Part shown: positions 1 to 6,235 of the stretch, in pieces
Position numbering within the stretch: position 1 is the first letter of the stretch
Layout of the letters: the number at the start of each line of letters is the position of its first letter
Assembly: GCA_002695185.1 (NCBI GenBank)
Contig: NZOF01000071.1
Coordinates: 1-7,847, forward strand
Direction: 5' to 3'
Length of the DNA stretch: 7,847 nt
From: Erythrobacter sp.
GTDB taxonomy: Bacteria; Pseudomonadota; Alphaproteobacteria; Sphingomonadales; Sphingomonadaceae
The notes under the pieces: model-generated
The model's input: the letters and a program-made list of their open reading frames with translations, nothing else
Told to the model about the DNA's origin: nothing
Database searches by the model: none
Position numbers and translations under genes: made by a program

Positions 1-1
1 A

Positions 2-334
2 GGCAGCGAGCTGGAAGGTATCACGCCGCATGTTCTGCGCCACAGCTTCGCCAGCATCGGCAACGATCTCGGCTTCACGGAAGTCACTATCGCCGCGCTG
101 GTCGGCCACTCGAAGGGCTCGACGACGAGCAAATACATCCACACCCTCGACACAGCCCTGGTTATGGCAGCCGATACCATTTCGGGTTACATTCAGGGGC
201 TTCTCGATGGAATCGAGTTCAAACAGACCGGCTATGCCGTCGATCGCGATTCCCGGAAGGCCGCGCTCGCGCGCTTCCTGAAAAATGCTGTCGGCGCCAG
301 TCGAGACGACGATGCACTGCCGCTCGCGGCCTGA
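2..334 (+). CDS. Tyrosine recombinase/integrase, C-terminal catalytic end (5' truncated by window)
   Basis: The open frame runs from the window edge to a TGA at 332-334, so only about 110 C-terminal residues are seen. It carries the second half of the tyrosine recombinase active site. There is an H-x-x-R box in PHVLRHSFAS, the next conserved histidine in ALVGHSKGS, and the nucleophilic tyrosine in SKYIHTLDTA. The family cuts and rejoins DNA through a 3'-phosphotyrosine bond during integration and excision of mobile elements. After the tyrosine come about 60 more residues (GLLDGIEFK, then a basic ARFLKNA stretch). This long tail is something I associate with alphaproteobacterial island integrases. 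The gene converges on the TIR-like gene with only 8 bases between the two stop codons. The visible part looks intact. The first catalytic arginine and the DNA-binding domains lie outside the window, so overall integrity is unknown. Confidence 0.9.
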   Translation, partial: GSELEGITPHVLRHSFASIGNDLGFTEVTIAALVGHSKGSTTSKYIHTLDTALVMAADTISGYIQGLLDGIEFKQTGYAVDRDSRKAALARFLKNAVGASRDDDALPLAA

Positions 335-343
335 GGCGGCAGT
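316..343. terminator. Stem-loop between convergent 3' ends (possible bidirectional 3'-end structure)
   Basis: ACTGCCGC at 316-323 is the exact reverse complement of GCGGCAGT at 336-343, giving an 8-bp GC-rich stem with a 12-base loop. The integrase TGA (332-334) lies in the loop, and the last base of the TIR-like gene's TAA (345-343 on the minus strand) lies at the foot of the stem. The position between two convergent genes fits a shared 3'-end hairpin. Neither side has the U-run of a classical intrinsic terminator, so it may only stabilise mRNA 3' ends, or be chance in GC-rich DNA. Confidence 0.35.
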
Positions 344-1581
344 TACCGGGTGGCTTTGCTAATCGCGTCCTCGACAAAATCGTCGCGCGGGGGCGGAAGG
401 CCGAATACGCGCCTCATGTTGGTCCACGCCGCCACCAAACCAGTACGCAAGGACTTCGGATCGTGGCCAGTGACCTCGAACTCCACCTCAACGGCCGGCT
501 CGAGCGCCGCGGGTGGCTCCCCACCGAAGCGATTGTCTTCCGGCCAAAACAGGCCGGCAAGTCCGGTGACGCCGAGCCTGGCTCGAAATGGACCAATGCC
601 GCCATTGTCGGAGAGGCGCTTGAGCGCACTGAACAATAGATCGGCCCACTTCTCTGGAACGTGATCGCCATAGAAGCAGGGGCGACCCCGCCATTCTGTC
701 GCAACGCCAGTCTGCGCAATCCAGATCTCGCCGGTGGTGCGAAACCACATGCTGGCACCGTCCAGGTCGGGTCCGCTGTCGCTTCGCACGCTGCCGCTGT
801 AGGTCAGCACGCCGCCGGTCGTGCGGCCCCAACTGAAGCCGCCGTAGCCGGCGATAAAGGGGCCATGCGCGCCGCCGTCGAGCGCCGCGGGATCGAAGCT
901 GGTGGGCAGGACACGGACATACCAGCGGCCGCCCTGTCCCCAGACTTTGACCCCCGAGCCATAGTCCTCGTTCACCCGCATCTCGACGCCAGGTTCCACC
1001 CAAAGCGATGGATCGTTCTCGGCAGCAGGCTGCCAGGCCGGCCCGGAAGCCGTCGGTGCGGGAAGGCTGTCGAGACAGCCGCCGATGCGCCTGACGAACT
1101 CGTCGACAAGGACAGTGCGCACCGCGGCAAGCTCCTTGCGACTCGCGCCGGCTTCCAGGGCGTAAGTGATGGGACCGCGCCGCCCGCGCAGGTCGAACGG
1201 TAAATCCTCGAAGCGGCTGCTCGTGAAGGCGGTGTTCCAGACCGTGATGACCCGATCGACGCTGAGTGCCTTTTTGGCGTAGCCGAGCTCGATCAGCACG
1301 TTGGGATTGGCGACATGCTTACCGCTGTCCGAGACGGCGATCGGCGTGACGTCGCCCACGAAAACGGCCGCCGCGTCGATTTTGGCGAGAATGGACGTGA
1401 CGATGTCAGGCGAGCCAGGAAGTCCGCGCGTGTCGTGGTCGATTTCGAGCCTGTCTTCGATGTCGGCGTCGCCGGCTAGCCGTTCGAGCGCCCGAACCAG
1501 GGCCTCGCGGATGAGGTGGCGTGTGACCCGCTCGTCGCGGTCGCTTTGCCATGACCAGAAGATTGTCTGCGTACCACTCAC
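343..1581 (-). CDS. TIR-like nucleotide-binding protein with unrecognised C-terminal half (third gene of Gabija-like operon)
   Basis: The 412-residue protein starts at a GTG (1581-1579). AAAGG (1594-1590) lies 8 bases upstream as ribosome binding site, and a TGA four codons upstream in frame rules out any longer form. Residues 1-130 look like a TIR-like/nucleotide-binding fold. They have a first beta strand with FWSWQSD (8-14), DHDTRGLPGSPDI (48-60), a strand AAVFVGDVTPI (71-81) and NPNVLIELGYAKKAL (92-106). By analogy with other TIR-like families, E98 in the NVxxELG box is the candidate catalytic glutamate. Then come VITVWN and LPFDLRGRRG. Residues about 185-412 are rich in Trp, Gly and predicted beta strands, and I recognise no domain there. 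TIR-like proteins in defence operons often hydrolyse NAD+ or make or sense nucleotide signals; activity here is inference. The gene lies 52 bases after gajB on the same strand, so cotranscription is likely. No membrane segment or signal peptide is seen. Confidence 0.85.
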   Translation of the reverse strand: MSGTQTIFWSWQSDRDERVTRHLIREALVRALERLAGDADIEDRLEIDHDTRGLPGSPDIVTSILAKIDAAAVFVGDVTPIAVSDSGKHVANPNVLIELGYAKKALSVDRVITVWNTAFTSSRFEDLPFDLRGRRGPITYALEAGASRKELAAVRTVLVDEFVRRIGGCLDSLPAPTASGPAWQPAAENDPSLWVEPGVEMRVNEDYGSGVKVWGQGGRWYVRVLPTSFDPAALDGGAHGPFIAGYGGFSWGRTTGGVLTYSGSVRSDSGPDLDGASMWFRTTGEIWIAQTGVATEWRGRPCFYGDHVPEKWADLLFSALKRLSDNGGIGPFRARLGVTGLAGLFWPEDNRFGGEPPAALEPAVEVEFEVTGHDPKSLRTGLVAAWTNMRRVFGLPPPRDDFVEDAISKATR

Positions 1582-1633
1582 ATTCCACGCCTTTCAGATG
1601 AGTAACCCAGACCGTTGCGCTGCCGAACAACCA

Positions 1634-3343
1634 TCACCCGTCACATAACGGCCTGCATTTGCTTGGGCGCACAATGGCGACCCGTCGGCGGGCTCGGGTA
1701 ATCGCGACACGCAAGAGCCTTCGACTCTGAGGATACGGAGCCTTCTCGGTGCGCTCATCAAAGAAGAATGATTTGAAAGCGCCCTCGACCAGGATGATGC
1801 CATCGAACTCTTTGCCCTTAGATTTGTGTATGTTCATCACGAGAACGCCTTGTGGATCCTGCTCCGCGGAGATGAGACGCTCCTGATCGAGCACCTTCTT
1901 CACGAGTAAGGGCGCGCCAAGATACCCGCCGGTCGCGATCCAGGAATCGGCAAGGCCCTGGCCAAGCGCGTCGGTCGCACGGAACAGGCGGACGAGCCGA
2001 ACCTGGCGCTGAATCTCGGCAAGGGCCGGCACTTGCCCCATGGCGCGGACTGTTGATCGCCAGTCCGTAACGGGATCGCCAACCAGTTCGATACCAGCAG
2101 CCACCGCGTCCGCCACCTCTCGGGCAGCCTTGATCCTGATCTTTCCGCCGGCCGTTACCGCACCGACCGCTTCGCTAAACTGCCGTGCGAGATTCTTCGC
2201 CGATTTCGTGCCGTCGGTAGCGGCTTTGAGCCGATAGTAGGCTGCCACCATGCCCAACGTGTGCGCTTTGGCATCGGTTAGATTGAGGCGTGGCCACTCG
2301 AGCATGGCGGCCAATACCAAGGCTGAGGCAGCCGACAGTTCCGCATCCCAAACGACATCATGCGAAACGGGCTTGAGTACTTGCGTCTTGTAGGTGTGCT
2401 CCTTCCAGAGGATGGACGAGATCTCCGATACGACCTGGTTGCTGCGGGTAAGCACGCCAATAGTCGGATTTTCGACCCCGGCCTTTGCGAGTTGGCTGAA
2501 CATCCAGATTACGGCAGCATGGACGGTGGGTTCGAACTGGCCAGGCGGATAGCCATGCTGGGTGACCTCGCCGCAGGGGGACGGCAAAGACGTGTTCTTC
2601 AGCACTGCATCGGCGAACTGCAGTATGCCACCGTGAGGGCTGCGATGATTGTCACCCGCGAGGTCGACCACTTTCGGATGGAGAAAATCCGATGCCTTCT
2701 TCAGTCTGAGCGGATCGACCTTCGGGTCGTATTGGAAGATGCTTTGGTCCGGATCGGCGAGGCAGAAGATCGTCGTAACGGCCGAAAGGGCCGCTACGAT
2801 CCGCCACTGGTCGTCGTCCGTGTCCTGGAATTCATCGACGATGATCATTGGGTATTTGCGACCGAGGAGTTCGCGGACCGCGGTGCAACCCTCGACGATC
2901 TCGGCGGTGGCCCCCGCAAACTGGTCGAACGCGAAAATACCGCTTTCTCTCGCCCGCCGCGCCAGTTCCCCGGGCCAGTCGCCCTCGAACTCCGCTCGTT
3001 CGATCCGCTCCTTGTCGGGATAGGCGATACGCGCGGGCTGGCCGTTGAGCAGGCGCGCGTGCGTCCTCAGCGCTTCAAGGCAAAAGGAATGATAGGTCTG
3101 CACCTCGATGAGCCGTCGCTCATCCCGGCTGAGTATCGTTTTGCAGCGAGTGAGCACCTGTTTCACTGCCGCACGCGAGAAGCTGAGGAACAAGATCTCC
3201 CGTCCCGGCTTCATCGTCGGGATAACCTTTTGGGCTTTGAGGAGCGCAATCGTCGTCTTGCCCGAACCCGGCCCTCCGGTGACCAAGAGGTGCCCATCGG
3301 CGGCGAGGATATCTTGGCGCTTCTGATCGAGCTCGATGTTCAG
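1634..3343 (-). CDS. gajB: UvrD-like superfamily 1 helicase, GajB-like (Gabija)
   Basis: This 569-residue helicase has the expected motifs in order: Q-motif LDQKRQDILAADG (5-17), Walker A GGPGSGKTT (23-31), a motif Ia-like FLSFSRAA, Walker B DEFQDT (170-175), motif III ADPDQSIFQYD (196-206), NHRSP (232-236), motif V HKSKGKEFD (506 on) and motif VI RVAITRARR (545 on). UvrD-family proteins move along or unwind DNA using ATP. In Gabija, GajB partners with the GajA nuclease. I place the start at CTG (3343-3341) because the Q-motif and first beta strand precede the only later candidate, a TTG at 3286, just before Walker A. This CTG has a good Shine-Dalgarno and overlaps the gajA stop as CTGA, a coupling arrangement. 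No ATG, GTG or TTG exists between the upstream in-frame stop and 3286. The region between NHRSP and motif V is diverged. It is somewhat longer than my recollection of Bacillus GajB (about 500 residues). Generic UvrD-like helicases of other defence systems are the alternative. Confidence 0.88.
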   Translation of the reverse strand: MNIELDQKRQDILAADGHLLVTGGPGSGKTTIALLKAQKVIPTMKPGREILFLSFSRAAVKQVLTRCKTILSRDERRLIEVQTYHSFCLEALRTHARLLNGQPARIAYPDKERIERAEFEGDWPGELARRARESGIFAFDQFAGATAEIVEGCTAVRELLGRKYPMIIVDEFQDTDDDQWRIVAALSAVTTIFCLADPDQSIFQYDPKVDPLRLKKASDFLHPKVVDLAGDNHRSPHGGILQFADAVLKNTSLPSPCGEVTQHGYPPGQFEPTVHAAVIWMFSQLAKAGVENPTIGVLTRSNQVVSEISSILWKEHTYKTQVLKPVSHDVVWDAELSAASALVLAAMLEWPRLNLTDAKAHTLGMVAAYYRLKAATDGTKSAKNLARQFSEAVGAVTAGGKIRIKAAREVADAVAAGIELVGDPVTDWRSTVRAMGQVPALAEIQRQVRLVRLFRATDALGQGLADSWIATGGYLGAPLLVKKVLDQERLISAEQDPQGVLVMNIHKSKGKEFDGIILVEGAFKSFFFDERTEKAPYPQSRRLLRVAITRARRRVAIVRPSKCRPLCDG

Positions 3344-5175
3344 AGCAGGTCTCCGAGCGGATCGTCATCATCCGAAGGCGGAGGCTTCAACTTCGCATCG
3401 AGTTCGAGCAGCACCTTCTTGATCGTGCCAGGAAGCTCGTCGGCCGACTGACATTGCCGGATGAAGAGTGCCGTGTAGCCATAGGCGTCGCCCTTACGGG
3501 CCTTCAGCACTGCCAAGGCGAGAGCGGTGGCAGTCGCGTCGTCATCGAGCAGCGCGTCATACGCGCCGCAATGGGTCGGATAGTCGTTACGAGACTCCGC
3601 CGCTTCGAGGAAGCGGCGATGCACAGCCGGCGCCGTCTCGGTGATCAGCAGCGCTTCGACGCCCTTGGCGGGCGATTGCCAATGCGCGACATAGTCGGCG
3701 AGCTTGGCCGTCGCCTCGGGCGTAGCAGGCTTGTTGGGCTCATCATAAAAGGCGAAGGCCGGCTTGTTCAGTGCCTTGAAGACAGGCCCGTACTTTGGCA
3801 CCGATGTCTCGCTCTCGGCGTTGAACAGGCTAATGCCGGCGAAGTCGAGGTGCATATAGGAATCAGAGCCGAGGGACTTTTCGAGCACTGTCGATGCCTC
3901 GGGGAACAGCGCCGCCTCCGATGCGCCCTCGACGACCAGAACGGCTCGGCCGAGGATCGCCTCGGCGAACTGTCGGCGGGCGGTCTTGAAACTCTTAGTC
4001 TTAAAATCGCCAAGGTCTATGGGGGCGCCATCGAGTTGGCCGTCCTGCATCCGCGAGAGGATGACGATGTCCTCGGGTTCGAATTGCTCGATGACGTATG
4101 GAGAGTGGGACGTGACGATCGCCTGCCCCATCTCCGATAGGACGAACCGGCTGACCCGGCGCTGAGTATGGGGCGGGAGCGCAATTTCAGGCTCCTCCAT
4201 CGCGAATATAACTGACTGCTTCTCCTTGAGTTCGGCGATTACTGTCAGGAGCGCGAAAACGAGGAGATTGATCGAGCCGGTGCCGAGCCGGGCGAAGGGG
4301 AGCCCGTGGCCAACCGGATCGGCCGCAATGAACAGCCGGACCACTTCGCGCAGGTTCTCACGGGTAAGATCCGAAGCAAAGAAGGCGGTCGCGTCGTCGC
4401 CCGGCGCCAAGCTGACGAACCGAGCCATCCGGTCCCTGATGTCCGTCCGAATTTGCTTGAGCTGGGGCACCTCGCCGATCGGCGGCGTCAAGCCTTGCAG
4501 TCGGTCGAGCGTGTCTTGCCACATGTCGGCCAGGCCCGTGCCGCCAAGCCGCAAGACCGTATCGAGGAGCGATCCTCGCTGGAGGCTAAGGGCGCGTGAG
4601 CCCGTGCGCAGTGTCCGCAAAAAGACGAAGCCGCAAAGGCGTTTGTGATCGCGGCCGAACAATCGCCGGCCCGCACCGAGCGCTAGCTCTTCGGCCTCAT
4701 CATCCTCGAGTGGTTCGATCGGGTGATCGAAGAAAGTGTTGCCGATGAAGTCGTCCTCGGCCTTGTCATAGCGTCCGATGAACACCACGGGCAGCGCCCA
4801 GCGTTTCTGGGAGCCGTCGCCATCGCTAGGGCCGCCGGCGCCCTGATCAGCGAATTCGCGGGTCGTGTCGTCCCAGCGCCGCAAGTGGCGGTGAAAGCGC
4901 AGTTCGGCTTCGGCGGAAAGGTCTGTGAGCACAGCTTCGATGCGGATCTCGATCGGGTTCTTGTCATCATCAAGATACCGACCGCAGTAGAAATCATGTT
5001 CGTCGACGACTGGGCGGCGGTAGAGCCGCTCGGGGCCGAGAACGAGGTCCAGCGCTTCGCAGACGGTGGACTTGCCGACATTGTTGCTGCCGACAAGGAG
5101 CGTGTGTCCGGTCAAGTGGACAACACCGTGTGCCACACCTCGGAAGTTCGAGATCGTAAGCCGTCTAACTTTCAT
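3340..5175 (-). CDS. gajA: OLD-family ATP-dependent endonuclease with TOPRIM domain, GajA-like (Gabija)
   Basis: The 611-residue protein joins an ABC-type ATPase domain to a C-terminal TOPRIM nuclease domain, as in OLD/GajA proteins. The ATPase part has MKVRRLTISNFRG, Walker A GSNNVGKST (29-37), an ABC-signature-like LGTGSINLL (297-305), Walker B VIFAMEEPE (322-330) and the switch histidine in TSHSP (355-359). The TOPRIM part opens with LVVEGASEAALFP (about 413-425; acidic E416). The next acidic block reads FAFYDEPN, with D478. KARKGDAYGYTAL near 558-570 holds a likely catalytic lysine. The first ATG of the frame is 21 codons upstream (5238) and has no ribosome binding site. ATG 5175 is preceded by a GGGGGGAA run at proper spacing and begins exactly at the family's usual N-terminus. 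GajA is known as a sequence-specific DNA nicking enzyme inhibited by nucleotides; activity here is inferred. The stop overlaps gajB. The second TOPRIM motif is D-E-P, not the usual D-x-D. Confidence 0.9.
   Translation of the reverse strand: MKVRRLTISNFRGVAHGVVHLTGHTLLVGSNNVGKSTVCEALDLVLGPERLYRRPVVDEHDFYCGRYLDDDKNPIEIRIEAVLTDLSAEAELRFHRHLRRWDDTTREFADQGAGGPSDGDGSQKRWALPVVFIGRYDKAEDDFIGNTFFDHPIEPLEDDEAEELALGAGRRLFGRDHKRLCGFVFLRTLRTGSRALSLQRGSLLDTVLRLGGTGLADMWQDTLDRLQGLTPPIGEVPQLKQIRTDIRDRMARFVSLAPGDDATAFFASDLTRENLREVVRLFIAADPVGHGLPFARLGTGSINLLVFALLTVIAELKEKQSVIFAMEEPEIALPPHTQRRVSRFVLSEMGQAIVTSHSPYVIEQFEPEDIVILSRMQDGQLDGAPIDLGDFKTKSFKTARRQFAEAILGRAVLVVEGASEAALFPEASTVLEKSLGSDSYMHLDFAGISLFNAESETSVPKYGPVFKALNKPAFAFYDEPNKPATPEATAKLADYVAHWQSPAKGVEALLITETAPAVHRRFLEAAESRNDYPTHCGAYDALLDDDATATALALAVLKARKGDAYGYTALFIRQCQSADELPGTIKKVLLELDAKLKPPPSDDDDPLGDLL
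3350..3354 (-). promoter_or_regulatory. Ribosome binding site that sets the CTG start of gajB
   Basis: GGAGA on the minus strand sits in the last codons of gajA. Its GGAG core is 7 bases upstream of the CTG at 3343-3341. The CTG shares three bases with the TGA stop of gajA (CTGA). Spacing and overlap match a translationally coupled start. By contrast, the TTG at 3286 would remove the helicase Q-motif. Confidence 0.65.
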
Positions 5176-5395
5176 TCGCGATTCCCCCCGTTCCCCCGAA
5201 TACTCATGCTGAATAGCAGAAGCGAGCGGCGCGGGCATTGGCCGTTTGCGGAGGCTGCGGAGAACGAAAGCGGGACAAGGTGGCCCAATGCCGGTGTTCT
5301 GCTAAGCGATACCCTCGAACGACTTTAGCAAATTCGGCGGCAGGCCTTTCGTCATTTGGCTTGGGCGTGGGTGCCGAGACGGCTAACTCTTCTGC
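5176..5395. promoter_or_regulatory. Divergent intergenic spacer carrying control signals for gajA (-) and the 5396 gene (+)
   Basis: The only gene-free stretch of notable size is these 220 bases between divergent starts. I see the gajA ribosome binding site (G-rich run at about 5181-5191). There is also an inverted repeat, GGCATTGGCC (5234-5243) facing GGCCCAATGCC (5282-5292), which is perfect apart from one extra base. No sigma-70 promoter is convincing. The best guess for the plus-strand gene is TTGGGC (5361-5366), 17 bases, then TAACTC (5384-5389), which is a poor -10. For gajA I see only a weak TATTCA-like -10 on the minus strand near 5212-5217. Confidence 0.4.
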
Positions 5396-6148
5396 ATGGT
5401 AGCCGTCGATCTTCTTGATGATGCCGAGTTGCTGCATGATCGCGCGCAGGCGCATCGGCGCGCGTTCAACGCGCTCGTCGGTTTCGGCGAGAATCTGTTG
5501 TGGAATGTACGGCGGACGATGCTTCCGGACGGCGCTACGCATGGCGCCGAACTCGTCCTCGACCGCGCGATCCTGCGAAGGACGAAGCCGATCGTCGCCG
5601 ACATCGCCAATAATCTCGTTCACGCGCTGGACCATATCGCGGCCGCGGCGCGGCGCCAGGCGAACACCGGCAAAGCGGGCAGGCTCTATTTTCCTATCAC
5701 GGTGGACGACACGCAATATGCCGAGCGTATCACGGGGGCGGCCGAGTTTGTCGGGGCAGGCTGGAGCGACCTGTTCACCGCTGCCCGCGAGCAGCACCGC
5801 CTGTATCTGCCCTATCTGCAAACGATCAAGCAGCTCTCCAATGAGGCCAAGCACTGGGAGCTGCGGCCGGGCATGGCTGGCGCCCATGCTGTCCAGTGGT
5901 TTGCCCCGAACCACAGGATCGAGCAGATACCAGCAGGGCACTTTGCGGCGCAGGACAGCTTCCGCTTTTGGGAAGGCCCTGAGCCGTTCCCGAACGTCGG
6001 TGTGCAGATCGTTGCCAGCTTCCGGATAAGGGGTGAGGATCTCAACGAAGTAGACTTGGAATCCGTTGTCTCGACGAGCTCGAATTTCGTCGCCAACTTG
6101 CTGGGGGCGAGCCGGGCCTTTCTCGATCAGGCGGACGCCGCGGCCTGA
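5396..6148 (+). CDS. Hypothetical protein with NLxxALDH motif (divergent to Gabija-like operon)
   Basis: This 250-residue, mostly helical, soluble protein has no named domain I can assign. It resembles a family of bacterial hypothetical proteins I remember, with an N-L-R-S-A-L-D-H motif in a long helix, a fPI strand and a later L-S-N-x-D-K-H motif. Here these read NNLVHALDH (72-80), LYFPI (97-101) and LSNEAKHWEL (147-156). In the remembered consensus, R-S-A-L-D-H would be an R-x4-H spacing, reminiscent of HEPN ribonuclease motifs, but the arginine is valine here. A HEPN link is therefore speculation. The opposite strand also has a long frame (6193-5204), but that one is arginine-rich and motif-free, so I take the plus strand as coding. 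The start is ATG 5396, the only one after an in-frame TAA (5384-5386). It has no visible Shine-Dalgarno, so a leaderless mRNA is possible. The gene ends 87 bases before the integrase remnant on the same strand. Confidence 0.72.
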   Translation: MVAVDLLDDAELLHDRAQAHRRAFNALVGFGENLLWNVRRTMLPDGATHGAELVLDRAILRRTKPIVADIANNLVHALDHIAAAARRQANTGKAGRLYFPITVDDTQYAERITGAAEFVGAGWSDLFTAAREQHRLYLPYLQTIKQLSNEAKHWELRPGMAGAHAVQWFAPNHRIEQIPAGHFAAQDSFRFWEGPEPFPNVGVQIVASFRIRGEDLNEVDLESVVSTSSNFVANLLGASRAFLDQADAAA

Positions 6149-6160
6149 GGCACACCGGAC

Positions 6161-6173
6161 GCCGCCATGCGGC
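6161..6173 (+). terminator. Short hairpin after the 5396-6148 gene
   Basis: GCCGC and GCGGC flank a CAT loop, 12 bases after the TGA. The stem is only 5 bp and no U-run follows, so this is at best a weak 3'-end structure. It may be chance in GC-rich DNA. Confidence 0.18.
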
Positions 6174-6210
6174 AGAAAGAGATTGTTAAGCAATAGGTTA
6201 CGCGAAGTTG

Positions 6211-6228
6211 TTCCTCTACAAAGAGGAG
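6211..6228 (+). promoter_or_regulatory. Hairpin masking the ribosome binding site of the integrase N-terminal gene
   Basis: TCCTCT (6212-6217) pairs perfectly with AGAGGA (6222-6227) across an ACAA loop. One more T-G wobble (6211 with 6228) is possible. The 3' arm contains the strong Shine-Dalgarno GAGGAG (6223-6228), which is 7 bases before the ATG at 6236. In RNA the site would be sequestered, suggesting translation kept low or switched by another factor. The pairing is seen directly; regulation is inference. Confidence 0.45.
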
Positions 6229-6235
6229 CAAGTCA

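Noticed and set aside
661..1203. Plus-strand open frame opposite the TIR-like gene
   Set aside because: It is antisense to a protein with a clear TIR-like domain, and has no motif or ribosome binding site.
3284..3286. TTG as gajB start
   Set aside because: It would begin two residues before Walker A and drop the Q-motif and first strand, which are encoded and in frame upstream.
2360..3451. Long plus-strand open frame (363 codons) opposite gajB
   Set aside because: It is wholly antisense to a helicase with all its motifs, has biased, motif-free composition, and is what GC-rich coding DNA produces on its reverse strand.
3454..4140. Plus-strand open frame opposite gajA (also 4723-5328)
   Set aside because: Both are mirror frames of the OLD/TOPRIM coding sequence, with no independent support.
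5173..5238. Upstream ATG (5238) as gajA start
   Set aside because: It has no Shine-Dalgarno, and the extra 21 residues do not resemble family N-termini. ATG 5175 has a strong G-rich site and starts at the conserved strand.
5204..6193. Minus-strand open frame (329 codons) opposite the 5396 gene
   Set aside because: It is arginine/proline-rich and without a recognisable motif, and it runs into the gajA start region. The plus-strand frame has family-like motifs (NNLVHALDH, LYFPI, LSNEAKHW). This is the least certain of the shadow calls.
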